NCBI GenBank assembly: GCA_963700735.1 | Contig: CAVOYR010000007.1 | Coordinates: 372,001 to 436,000, forward strand | Reading direction: 5' to 3' | Source: Anderseniella sp963700735 | GTDB lineage: Bacteria > Pseudomonadota > Alphaproteobacteria > Rhizobiales > Aestuariivirgaceae | DNA: 64,000 nucleotides | Part shown: in pieces, positions 1 through 9,509 of the stretch | How the letters are laid out: the number at the start of each line of letters is the position of its first letter | How positions within the stretch are numbered: position 1 is the stretch's first letter | The notes under the pieces: generated by a model | Seen by the model: only the letters and a program-made list of their open reading frames with translations | Databases searched by the model: none | Told to the model about the DNA's origin: nothing | Program-made: the position numbers and the translations under genes

Positions 1-279
1 ATCCGGACCATCACCGTGCCTGGCGGCGCAAGTCTGGTGGAAAAGCTGGAACTGCTGCATTCCAAGCAGTTCACCATGACCTACTCGATCGTCGAAGGAC
101 CGTTGCCCGTTGCCGGCTACAAGTCCACGCTGAAGCTGGTGCCCGGCGATGAAGACAGCTGCACGGCCGACTGGTCAGGTGAGTTTGACGCCAGTGGTGT
201 GGATAACGAAACCGCCGAGGAGGTCATACGGGGAATCTACACCGCAGGCCTCGATGCCTTGCAGAAGCGATTTGGCTGA
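1..279 (+). CDS. SRPBCC-family protein, C-terminal part (5' end outside window)
   Basis: The reading frame is open from base 1 to the TGA at 277-279, giving the last 92 residues. The segment LPVAGYKSTLKLVP followed by a Trp-Ser-Gly-Glu-Phe strand and a closing helix (ETAEEVIRGIYTAGLDAL) fits the end of the START/Bet v1-like (polyketide cyclase/dehydrase) fold, in which a beta sheet wraps a long C-terminal helix around a hydrophobic pocket. Members bind diverse small ligands, so no substrate can be named. It converges with the DUF1330 gene, with 15 bases between the two stops. Confidence 0.6.
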   Translation: MRTITVPGGASLVEKLELLHSKQFTMTYSIVEGPLPVAGYKSTLKLVPGDEDSCTADWSGEFDASGVDNETAEEVIRGIYTAGLDALQKRFG

Positions 280-294
280 CCAACGATCAGCAGG

Positions 295-582
295 TCAAAC
301 ACCTTCGACGATGACGATATCCACGCTGCCCGCGCCAAGCCGGTGTGACCGCGCAGCCTGATAACCTTCAGAGTTGAAGCAGTCGACGGCTGCATCGTAG
401 CTCGGAAACTCGATCACGACGTTGCGCGCCTTGCCATCACCTTCCATCTGCTGGTGCTTGCCGCCGCGCGCCAGGAACCTGCCCCCGAACTTCTCGATCA
501 CGGCAGGTGCAGCATTGGCATAAGCCTTGTAGGTGTCAGGGTCGGTGACGGTGGCATGTGCAATCCAGTAGCCCTTGGCCAT
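295..582 (-). CDS. DUF1330 domain-containing protein
   Basis: A 95-residue protein, the usual length for DUF1330, a small ferredoxin-like (dimeric alpha/beta barrel) family of unknown function. It opens MAKGYWIAHATVTDP and carries the family's YKAYANAAPAVIEKFGGRFLARGG stretch in pieces, plus a VVIEFPSYDAAVDCF-type strand-helix. It lies 30 bases after dnaJ on the same strand and could be co-transcribed with the heat-shock genes, but nothing in the sequence links it to chaperone function. The family is common in Hyphomicrobiales. Confidence 0.85.
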   Translation of the reverse strand: MAKGYWIAHATVTDPDTYKAYANAAPAVIEKFGGRFLARGGKHQQMEGDGKARNVVIEFPSYDAAVDCFNSEGYQAARSHRLGAGSVDIVIVEGV

Positions 583-612
583 GGCAGGTAACTCCAGTGG
601 GGTGGTGCGAAC

Positions 613-1776
613 TCAGGTATTGAAGCTGTCCCAGAACGAGCGCGCCTTGGCAAAGAAGCCGGCCGACTGGGGCGAGTTGTCTTTCGCCTGCGCCTCGAAC
701 TCTTTCAGCAAGTCGCGCTGCTTGCGGGTGAGGTTGACCGGTGTCTCCACGCTGACCTGAATGTACATGTCGCCATGCTGGCTCGACCTGAGCACCGGCA
801 TCCCCTTGCCGCGCAACCGGAACTGCTTGCCGCCCTGCGTGCCTTCGGGGATGGTGACACGAGCCTTCTTGCCATCGATGGTGGGCACTTCGATCTCGCC
901 GCCCATCGCGGCGGCCGTCATGGAAATTGGCACACGCGAGAACAGGTCCGAGCCATCGCGCTGGAAGAACTCGTGCGGCTTGATCGACAGGAAGATGTAG
1001 AGATCGCCGGACGGGCCGCCACGCACACCGGACTCGCCTTCGTTGGCCAGCCGGATACGGGTTCCATCCTCGACGCCAGCCGGAATGTTGACGGACAGCG
1101 TGCGCTCCTTCTTGACCCGGCCCTGGCCGCTGCAGCTCTCGCACGGGTCGGTGATGACCGAGCCCCGTCCCTGACAGGTGGGGCAGGCGCGCTCAACCGT
1201 GAAGAACCCTGATGATGACCGCACGGCGCCAGCGCCATTGCAGGTGCCGCATTGCTTCGGGCTGGTACCGGGTTTGGCACCACTGCCGTTGCAGGTCTCG
1301 CAGGAAACCGACGTTGGCACCCGGATCTGGGCGGACTTGCCGGTGAAGGCGTCGGTCAGCGAGATCTCCATGTCGTAGCGCAGGTCGGAGCCGCGCGACT
1401 GGCCGGATGACCGCGGACCGCCACCCGGGCCGCCGCGCCGTCCACCCATGAATTCGCCGAACAGGTCCTCGAAGATGTCGGACATTGACGACGAAAACTC
1501 GGGCCCGAAGCCTGGCCCGCCCTGGCCACCGCCAAATGGCCCACGTCCGTCCTCGAACGCGGCATGGCCGAACCGGTCATACGCTGCGCGCTTCTGCGGG
1601 TCCTTGAGGGCCTCGTAGGCCTCGTTGATTTCCTTGAACTTCTGCTCTGCCGTGCTGTCGCCGGGATTGGCATCCGGATGAAACTTCTTGGCCATGTTGC
1701 GAAAGGCGCTCTTGAGCGCCTTCTCATCCGCCGAGCGGTCGACGCCAAGCACCTCGTAGTAGTCGCGCTTCGCCAT
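613..1776 (-). CDS. dnaJ: Chaperone DnaJ (Hsp40)
   Basis: DnaJ stimulates the ATPase of DnaK and delivers unfolded substrates. The 387-residue protein has the full type I layout: a J domain at residues 1-70 with the HPD tripeptide (FHPDANPGD), a Gly/Phe-rich linker at about 75-125, four CxxCxGxG zinc repeats (CETCNGSG, CGTCNGAG, CPTCQGRG, CESCSGQG) between about 158 and 225, and the C-terminal substrate-binding domains. It lies downstream of dnaK on the same strand. The 129-base gap holds a strong hairpin, so dnaJ is probably expressed at a lower level from the dnaK promoter. Confidence 0.98.
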   Translation of the reverse strand: MAKRDYYEVLGVDRSADEKALKSAFRNMAKKFHPDANPGDSTAEQKFKEINEAYEALKDPQKRAAYDRFGHAAFEDGRGPFGGGQGGPGFGPEFSSSMSDIFEDLFGEFMGGRRGGPGGGPRSSGQSRGSDLRYDMEISLTDAFTGKSAQIRVPTSVSCETCNGSGAKPGTSPKQCGTCNGAGAVRSSSGFFTVERACPTCQGRGSVITDPCESCSGQGRVKKERTLSVNIPAGVEDGTRIRLANEGESGVRGGPSGDLYIFLSIKPHEFFQRDGSDLFSRVPISMTAAAMGGEIEVPTIDGKKARVTIPEGTQGGKQFRLRGKGMPVLRSSQHGDMYIQVSVETPVNLTRKQRDLLKEFEAQAKDNSPQSAGFFAKARSFWDSFNT

Positions 1777-1864
1777 TGTTCAGGTCGTCCAGTCTTGTGC
1801 GGGCCGTCGGGCAAAACCACCGATCCGGTTACGCAGATGATTTGCAATGTTTCTAGAGCATGTC

Positions 1865-1890
1865 AGCCCCGGAGGGGAAGCTCCGGGGCT
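1865..1890 (-). terminator. Perfect 10-bp hairpin between dnaK and dnaJ
   Basis: AGCCCCGGAG (1865-1874) and CTCCGGGGCT (1881-1890) are perfect inverted repeats around a 6-base loop, 16 bases after the dnaK stop. There is no U run on the dnaK strand, so it is not a classical intrinsic terminator. It more likely protects the 3' end or partly attenuates dnaK-dnaJ read-through. Confidence 0.6.
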
Positions 1891-1905
1891 GTTGATAGTC
1901 GCTAC

Positions 1906-3825
<1,920 letters not shown>

Positions 3826-3975
3826 TCTAGCCCTCCATTAGCGGCTTGCCGTTCGTGCCCGTTAATCGAAGAGGCACACGATTTGGCCGGAACGATCCGG
3901 TGGCAAACCCCGGTTGGTTAACACTGCGCAAAACCATTTGCCTGAGAAACGGCTTATCGTTTCGCGTTCGAGGCG

Positions 3976-4005
3976 TATATAGGTGCCGCTTTGTCAGCCA
4001 TCAAG
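3976..4005 (-). promoter_or_regulatory. RpoH (sigma-32)-type promoter of dnaK
   Basis: On the minus strand CTTGA (4005-4001) is followed, after 17 bases, by CCTATATA (3983-3976). This fits the alphaproteobacterial RpoH consensus CTTG(A)-N16-17-CYTATNT as I recall it. It lies in the dnaK/alkB divergent gap and points toward dnaK, leaving a leader of about 150 bases. Confidence 0.65.
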
Positions 4006-4018
4006 ATGAACCAGCGAT

Positions 4019-4627
4019 ATGTTGCAGATAAATGGCTTCGTGATCTACCCGGCGTATTTCGGCATTGAAGCCCAGCGCGACCTCGTTGCGGACCTGCGCA
4101 AGCGGGTTGAGGAAGCGCCGCTGTACCAACCGGTCATGCCCAGAACCGGCAAACCGTTTTCCGTGCGCATGACCAACCTCGGGCCCCTGGGCTGGGTCAG
4201 TGACCAAGGCGGTTATCGCTACCAGGACCTTCACCCGGTGACCGGCAAGCCTTGGCCGGCGATTCCCGCCGCGCTGCTGGACCTGTGGCATGACCTGTCG
4301 GGATATGGTCATCCGCCCGAAGCATGCCTCGTCAATTACTACGCAGCAGGGGCTCGCATGGGCTTGCATCAGGACAACGGCGAGGAAGCCCGCGATGCGC
4401 CAGTGATTTCTGTTTCACTCGGTGACAGCTGTGTTTTCCGGATGGGCGGGCCACAGCGCAACTCGCCCACCAGATCCGTGAAACTGCATTCCGGCGACGT
4501 GGTCATTATCGGTGGCGATGCAAGGTTCCACTTTCATGGAGTGGATCGCATCATGGCTGACACATCGACATTACTGGCCGGCACCGGAAGGATCAACCTG
4601 ACCCTGCGCCGGGTCACGGAAGCCTGA
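4019..4627 (+). CDS. alkB: AlkB-family Fe(II)/2-oxoglutarate DNA dealkylase
   Basis: Oxidative demethylase that repairs 1-methyladenine and 3-methylcytosine in nucleic acids. The 202-residue protein has the dioxygenase triad: the HxD pair in GLHQDNGEE and the distal His in RFHFHGVDRI, followed by the 2-oxoglutarate-binding Arg region in NLTLRRV. NYYAAGARMGLHQDN matches the AlkB N-Y-Y-...-H-x-D signature. It is divergent from dnaK and convergent with grpE (stops 4 bases apart). Its start lies just upstream of the dnaK promoter, so expression of the two genes may interact. Confidence 0.93.
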   Translation: MLQINGFVIYPAYFGIEAQRDLVADLRKRVEEAPLYQPVMPRTGKPFSVRMTNLGPLGWVSDQGGYRYQDLHPVTGKPWPAIPAALLDLWHDLSGYGHPPEACLVNYYAAGARMGLHQDNGEEARDAPVISVSLGDSCVFRMGGPQRNSPTRSVKLHSGDVVIIGGDARFHFHGVDRIMADTSTLLAGTGRINLTLRRVTEA

Positions 4628-4631
4628 AAGT

Positions 4632-5267
4632 TCAAGTCTTGCCGGACACGCTCTTCGCTGCAGGTTCGCCCTTGGCCACGCCCACCAGGGCAGGACGCAG
4701 AACCCGTTCGCCGATCTTGTAGCCGGTCTGCACCACCTGCACCACGGTGCCGTTCGGCTTGTCGGTTCCGGGAACCTCGAACATTGCCTGATGGAAGTTC
4801 GGATCGAACTTCTCGCCTTCCGGCAATACTTCCACGATGCCGTGCTTCTGGAACGAGTTGAGCAGTTCGCGGCGGGTGAGCTCAATGCCTTCAATGAACT
4901 GGCGGGTCGGTTCGTCAGCGTCAGCCCGAACATCCCCGTTCATGATTTCCAGCGCCTTGGACAGGCTGTCGGCAACCGACAGCAGGTCCCGCGCAAAGTT
5001 CGTCGCCGCATAAAGCGTCGCTTCGGCTTTCTCGCGTTCCGCCCGCTTGCGCAGGTTCTCGGTTTCCGCCATGGCACGCAGCACGCGGTCTTTCAGGGCA
5101 GCGTTTTCCTCGCGCAGTTCGTCCAGCTGATTGGTTTCGTCTTCCTGCTCGGACAGGGCATCGGCCAACTCCTGCAGGTCATCATCGGACAGCCCAGCCG
5201 TGGCTTTGCCCAGCGCATCCTCGTCCTCATGCTTTTTATCGGCAGTGCCGGTCTTGTTGTCGGTCAT
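4632..5267 (-). CDS. grpE: Nucleotide exchange factor GrpE
   Basis: GrpE releases ADP from DnaK. From the ATG at 5267 (MTDNKTGTADK) the protein has 211 residues: an acidic N-terminal region, the long coiled-coil helix (QLDELREENAALKDRVLRAMAETENLRKRAEREK, roughly 55-90) and the C-terminal beta domain with PEGEKFDPNFHQAMFEV and GYKIGERVLRPALVGVAKG. An in-frame ATG at 5318 would add 17 residues; it has an AAAGG upstream and cannot be excluded. It follows hrcA by 73 bases on the same strand, the usual hrcA-grpE pair. Confidence 0.97.
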   Translation of the reverse strand: MTDNKTGTADKKHEDEDALGKATAGLSDDDLQELADALSEQEDETNQLDELREENAALKDRVLRAMAETENLRKRAEREKAEATLYAATNFARDLLSVADSLSKALEIMNGDVRADADEPTRQFIEGIELTRRELLNSFQKHGIVEVLPEGEKFDPNFHQAMFEVPGTDKPNGTVVQVVQTGYKIGERVLRPALVGVAKGEPAAKSVSGKT

Positions 5268-5340
5268 GGAAATGCGATCCCGGAAGTTCTGGTCGTCATG
5301 TGGATTGATGCCACGCATATCAGCCTTTGAGTGGCAAATA

Positions 5341-6414
5341 TCAAGAGATCAGTCGGCCAATCGCCTGTGCAGTGTAGTCCACCATGGGTACGATGCGCGA
5401 ATAATTGAGACGGGTTGGACCAACTACGCCCAGTACGCCGACCACCTTGTTGCTGGCATCACTGTAGGGTGCCACGATCAGCGACGAGCCTGACAAGGAG
5501 AACAGCTTGGTCTCCGCACCGATAAAGATGCGCACACCCTCACCCGATTCAGCCAGCCCCAGAAGACTGATCACGTCCTTCTTGGACTCCAGATCGTCGA
5601 ACAACTGGCGAATGCGGTCGATGTCGCTTGCGTGCGCGTTGTCGTCGATCAGCTTGGCGCGGCCACGCACGATTAGGGACCGCTTGCCGTCTCCGGCATC
5701 GTCGGACCACACCGCAAGCCCTGCCTCGATCACGCGGGCAGCAAGCGAATCGAGCTCGCTCTTCACGGTCTCGAGCTGGTCGCCCAGTTGTTCGCGAAGT
5801 TCCGCGATTGTCAGGCCCTGGCAACGGCTGTTGAGAAAATTGCTAACCTCGGTCAGCGTCGACGGTGGCAATCCGCGCGGAATCTCCACCGTCCGGTTTT
5901 CAACGCTGCCATCTTCGCTGACGATGATCACCAGCGCGCGCGACGGGTTGATGCTGACGAACTCGATATGGCGAAGTCGCGTATTGATCTTGGTGGACAA
6001 CACCAGTCCGGCACAACTGGACAGGCCCGACAGCAGGTTCGTGGCATCGGCCAGAATGTCGTCGGTTGTCTTGTCACGGTTCAGCCCGGCAATCTGTGCG
6101 TCGATCTGCGCGCGTTCGTCATTGGTCAGCCGGCCAACCTCCATAAGCGCGTCGACAAAGAACCGCAGGCCGGTTTCGGTGGGAATGCGGCCCGCGCTGG
6201 TATGGGGCGAGTAGATCAGCCCTGCCTCTTCGAGGTCGGACATGACGTTGCGGATCGAGGCTGGTGACAGCCCCACGGGCAAATGCCGTGAAATGGTGCG
6301 CGATCCAACCGGCGCACCAGTTTCGATAAAGGTTTCCACGAGCCGCCGGAAAATGTCGCGTGAGCGTTTGTCGAGCACGGACAGTTCCATCAGGCGATCA
6401 TCAATCGCTTTCAT
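5341..6414 (-). CDS. hrcA: Heat-inducible transcription repressor HrcA
   Basis: HrcA represses heat-shock genes by binding CIRCE repeats (TTAGCACTC-N9-GAGTGCTAA) and depends on GroEL for activity. From the ATG at 6414 the protein has 357 residues: an N-terminal winged helix (LDKRSRDIFRRLVETFIETG, then PVGSRTISRHLP and SPASIRNVMSDLEEAGLIYSPHTSAGRIPT) and the GAF-like dimerisation domain ending in IVPMVDYTAQAIGRLIS. The frame stays open to 6678, so an ATG at 6462 (MAAPRFRG) is also possible. No CIRCE element is visible in this window, so its targets (typically groESL) are elsewhere. Confidence 0.95.
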   Translation of the reverse strand: MKAIDDRLMELSVLDKRSRDIFRRLVETFIETGAPVGSRTISRHLPVGLSPASIRNVMSDLEEAGLIYSPHTSAGRIPTETGLRFFVDALMEVGRLTNDERAQIDAQIAGLNRDKTTDDILADATNLLSGLSSCAGLVLSTKINTRLRHIEFVSINPSRALVIIVSEDGSVENRTVEIPRGLPPSTLTEVSNFLNSRCQGLTIAELREQLGDQLETVKSELDSLAARVIEAGLAVWSDDAGDGKRSLIVRGRAKLIDDNAHASDIDRIRQLFDDLESKKDVISLLGLAESGEGVRIFIGAETKLFSLSGSSLIVAPYSDASNKVVGVLGVVGPTRLNYSRIVPMVDYTAQAIGRLIS

Positions 6415-6570
6415 GATTTCAGGATCCGATCCACTGTTGCCCCTGAATCTAGGTGCGGCCATAGGCAGCGTCAATCGCTGGCATCGGTGCGTTGCACACA
6501 CTGGCTGACGACTGTACACCACAGCCGGACACAGATTGAGCCCTTCATTCAGTTTTGGAGCATATTCCCG

Positions 6571-7290
6571 ATGAGACCTTCCGGCAGAACGCCCGGCCAG
6601 ATGCGAGACGTCAGCCTGGAGCGCAATGTATCGCTCCATGCCGAAGGTTCGTGTCTTGTGAAGTTCGGCAACACACACGTCTTGTGCACGGCGAGCCTTG
6701 AAGACCGGGTGCCACCCTGGCTGCGCGGTGGCGGCAAGGGTTGGGTTACGGCCGAGTACGGCATGCTGCCGCGCTCCACCGGATCACGCATGCGCCGCGA
6801 GGCAACCGCCGGCAAGCAGTCTGGCCGTACCCAGGAAATCCAGCGGCTGATTGGCCGCAGCCTCCGGTCTGTGGTGGACATGGAGAAGCTGGGCGAACGC
6901 CAGATCACCGTCGACTGCGACGTCATCCAGGCTGATGGCGGTACGCGCACCGCCTCCATCACCGGTGCCTGGGTCGCCTTGCATGACTGCATTGCCAAGC
7001 TGCTGGCCGATGGCAGCCTGCAGGAATCGCCGCTGCTCGATCACGTGGCGGCCCTGTCATGCGGTATCCATGAAGGCACCCCGGTTGCCGATCTGGATTA
7101 CGCCGAGGATTCCACCGCAGAAACCGATGCGAACTTTGTGATCACCGGCTCTGGAGGTATAGTGGAAGTGCAGGGCACGGCAGAAGGTACGCCCTTCAGC
7201 GAAGATGAGCTGATGCAGTTGCTGGCACTCGCAAAGGCCGGCATAGGCGAACTGGTTGCCCTGCAAAAGGCGGCAATACAGGGAAGCTAG
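6571..7290 (+). CDS. rph: Ribonuclease PH
   Basis: Phosphorolytic 3'-5' exoribonuclease that trims tRNA 3' ends. The 239-residue protein begins MRPSGRTPGQMRDVSLERN and has the RNase PH core: CLVKFGNTHVLCTAS, the Arg-rich RNA-binding segment SRMRREATAGKQSGRTQEIQ, the phosphate-binding RSLRSVVD, and DCDVIQADGGTRTASITGA. The ORF extends upstream to 6487 but family homology starts at 6571. It is divergent from hrcA and heads an apparent rph-VOC-rdgB-hemW transcription unit. Confidence 0.97.
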   Translation: MRPSGRTPGQMRDVSLERNVSLHAEGSCLVKFGNTHVLCTASLEDRVPPWLRGGGKGWVTAEYGMLPRSTGSRMRREATAGKQSGRTQEIQRLIGRSLRSVVDMEKLGERQITVDCDVIQADGGTRTASITGAWVALHDCIAKLLADGSLQESPLLDHVAALSCGIHEGTPVADLDYAEDSTAETDANFVITGSGGIVEVQGTAEGTPFSEDELMQLLALAKAGIGELVALQKAAIQGS

Positions 7291-7297
7291 AGCTCCG

Positions 7298-7708
7298 ATG
7301 CAACCTGAGGCCATCCTCGAAACCGTACTGTATGCCGATGACATTGAGGCGGCTGCCCGGTTTTATGGTGATGTCCTGGGCCTGGACCTGTACTGGAAGT
7401 CTGACGGCCACACCGTGATGTTCCGATGTGGCTCACAGATGCTGCTGATCTTCAACCCGGATGTCACCGGGGCGCAGGAGGGCGGGTCCGGCCTGCCCAT
7501 CCCGCCACATGGTGCCCGCGGACAGGGTCATGTTTGCTTCCGCGCCAGCCGCTCCGAAATGGACGACTGGCGTGCGCTGCTTGTGTCCAGGGGTGTTGAA
7601 ATCAAGTCTGAGTTCGAATGGCCCGACGGAGGCTATTCGCTGTATTTCCGTGATCCGGCAGGCAACAGCGTCGAGTTTGCCGAACCTGCCATATGGGGCC
7701 TGCAATGA
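7298..7708 (+). CDS. VOC-family (glyoxalase/bleomycin-resistance-like) protein
   Basis: A 136-residue protein with two beta-alpha-beta-beta-beta halves typical of the vicinal oxygen chelate fold. The first strand-helix is ILETVLYADDIEAAARFYGDVLGL and the last strands are GYSLYFRDPAGNSVEFAEP, where the Glu of VEFAEP is the usual C-terminal metal ligand. The substrate is not deducible. It starts 7 bases after rph and its stop overlaps the rdgB ATG (ATGA), so it is part of the rph-rdgB operon. Confidence 0.85.
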   Translation: MQPEAILETVLYADDIEAAARFYGDVLGLDLYWKSDGHTVMFRCGSQMLLIFNPDVTGAQEGGSGLPIPPHGARGQGHVCFRASRSEMDDWRALLVSRGVEIKSEFEWPDGGYSLYFRDPAGNSVEFAEPAIWGLQ

Positions 7709-8328
7709 TTGAACTTCCATCCAGCAAGCTCGTGGTGGCCAGCCATAACCCCGGCAAGGTGCGTGAAATCGGCGACCTGCTGGCACCCCTCGGGCTGACG
7801 GCCATCTCCGCCAGCGAGTTGGGTTTGCCCGAACCCGATGAAACAGAAGACAGCTTTGAAGGCAATGCCCGGCTCAAGGCGGAAGCAGCCGCAGCTGCGA
7901 GCGGGTTGGCGGCGTTGTCGGATGACTCCGGCCTGTGCGTCGATGCTCTCGGCGGAGCGCCCGGCATTTATTCGGCGCGCTGGGCAGGCCCGGCGAAAGA
8001 TTTCCAGATGGCCATGCGCAAGGTCGAACATGAGTTGCGCGACCGCTATGCCTTGTCAGCGGACCAGCGCAAGGCGCACTTCGTCTGCGCGCTGTGTCTT
8101 GCGATCCCGGGTCAGGAGTCGCAGGTATTCCGGGGCGAGGTGCACGGCGTGCTGGTATGGCCGGCGCGCGGTGACAAGGGCTTTGGCTACGACCCCGTGT
8201 TCCAGCCGGATGGCCACGATATCACATTCGGTGAAATGGACCCGCCTGCCAAGCATGCCATGTCGCACCGCGCCCGCGCCTTTGCCCAGCTTGTCTCGGC
8301 GCTCGACGGCACAGGTGGCCAAGCCTGA
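7705..8328 (+). CDS. rdgB: RdgB/HAM1 non-canonical purine NTP pyrophosphatase
   Basis: Hydrolyses dITP, dXTP and ITP to monophosphates, keeping deaminated purines out of DNA. The 207-residue protein starts LVVASHNPGKVREIGDLL (the HAM1 SHNxxKxxE motif), has DSFEGNARLKAEAAAAASG, the active-site LSDDSGLCVDALGG, GIYSARWAG, and the GDKGFGYDPVFQPDGH and SHRARAF motifs. The start at 7705 overlaps the VOC stop by 4 bases; an ATG at 7693 is less likely. hemW begins 2 bases after its stop. Confidence 0.97.
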   Translation: MIELPSSKLVVASHNPGKVREIGDLLAPLGLTAISASELGLPEPDETEDSFEGNARLKAEAAAAASGLAALSDDSGLCVDALGGAPGIYSARWAGPAKDFQMAMRKVEHELRDRYALSADQRKAHFVCALCLAIPGQESQVFRGEVHGVLVWPARGDKGFGYDPVFQPDGHDITFGEMDPPAKHAMSHRARAFAQLVSALDGTGGQA

Positions 8329-8330
8329 CC

Positions 8331-9509
8331 ATGACAGACATCAAGGCCGGTCTCGGCGTTTACGTGCACTGGCCGTTTTGTAAAGCCAAGTGTCCCTATT
8401 GTGATTTCAATTCGCATGTCCGTCATGGTGGCGTTGATGAAGCAGCGTTCACGCAGTGCCTCGTTCAGGAGCTTGAGTGGTTCGCCGCCCATGCGCCGGG
8501 GCGCGAAGTCACCAGCATCTTCTTCGGCGGAGGTACGCCGTCGCTGATGCCGCCGGCTTGCGTGGCTGACGTCATCGACAAGGTTGCACAGCTTTGGCCG
8601 ACAGCGGCGGACGTTGAGATCACCCTCGAGGCAAATCCGACCAGCGTCGAGGCTGGCAATTTCCGCGGCTACCGCCACGCGGGTGTCAACCGGGTGTCGG
8701 TCGGGGTGCAGTCGCTGGATGACCGGGACCTGAAGGCATTGGGCCGGCAACACACTGCCAGCGAGGCGCTCGCTGCCTTCAGGCTGGCGCGGCAAATCTT
8801 TCCGCGAACGTCGTTTGACCTGATCTATGCCCGCCCGCGCCAGACGGCATCTGCCTGGCGCGAAGAGCTGGGCCGGGCGCTGCTGGAGCAGGACGGTCAC
8901 ATGTCTTTGTACCAGCTCACCATCGAGCCCGGCACGGCGTACTTTGATCTTGAGAAGGCGGGCTCGCTGGTCGTGCCCGATGAAGACAGCGGCGCTGACC
9001 TTTATGAATTGACCCAGGAACTCACCGAAGCAGCCGGCCTGACGGCTTACGAAGTGTCCAATCATGCCAGCCCCGGCAAAGAGTGCCGGCATAACCTGCT
9101 CTACTGGCGTTATGGTGAGTACGCAGGCGTTGGCCCCGGTGCGCATGGCCGGCTTGCATCAGTGGATGGCAGCCGCCACGCTCTGGTGACGGAGCGCAAC
9201 CCCGAGACATGGCTGTCCATGGTGCGCTCGCAGGGCAATGGTCTCGTTGAGGACGCCGCCATCGAACCGATGGAGTCTGCCGCCGAGTGCGTGCTGATGG
9301 GCATGCGCATGCTGGAAGGCCTGCCGCTGAGCCGGATCGAAAGCTTCACCGGAAAGGCGATCGACCTCGACGCCATTGCAGATCTTGTTGCCGGAGGATT
9401 TGTCGCCGTGCAAGCAGATCAATCCGGTGACCGGCTGGTGGCAACGGCGCGTGGCCGTCAGGTGCTCAACGCAGTCATCGAGCAGATCGTGCTCAAAGCC
9501 CTGCGCTGA
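8331..9509 (+). CDS. hemW: Radical SAM family heme chaperone HemW
   Basis: Oxygen-independent coproporphyrinogen oxidase-like protein that binds heme and carries a [4Fe-4S] cluster; it is thought to deliver heme to membrane targets. The 392-residue protein has the CxxxCxxC cluster motif in FCKAKCPYCDFN, the SAM-binding FFGGGTPSLM, EITLEANPTS, GVNRVSVGVQS, and the HemW C-terminal EVSNHASPGKECRHNLLYWR. It ends the rph operon and overlaps the convergent LpoA-like gene by 17 bases. Confidence 0.95.
   Translation: MTDIKAGLGVYVHWPFCKAKCPYCDFNSHVRHGGVDEAAFTQCLVQELEWFAAHAPGREVTSIFFGGGTPSLMPPACVADVIDKVAQLWPTAADVEITLEANPTSVEAGNFRGYRHAGVNRVSVGVQSLDDRDLKALGRQHTASEALAAFRLARQIFPRTSFDLIYARPRQTASAWREELGRALLEQDGHMSLYQLTIEPGTAYFDLEKAGSLVVPDEDSGADLYELTQELTEAAGLTAYEVSNHASPGKECRHNLLYWRYGEYAGVGPGAHGRLASVDGSRHALVTERNPETWLSMVRSQGNGLVEDAAIEPMESAAECVLMGMRMLEGLPLSRIESFTGKAIDLDAIADLVAGGFVAVQADQSGDRLVATARGRQVLNAVIEQIVLKALR

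Noticed and set aside
5341..6678. HrcA start at 6678 (445 residues)
   Set aside because: The extra N-terminal 88 residues overlap the divergent rph gene and have no HrcA homology; HrcA proteins are about 340-360 residues.
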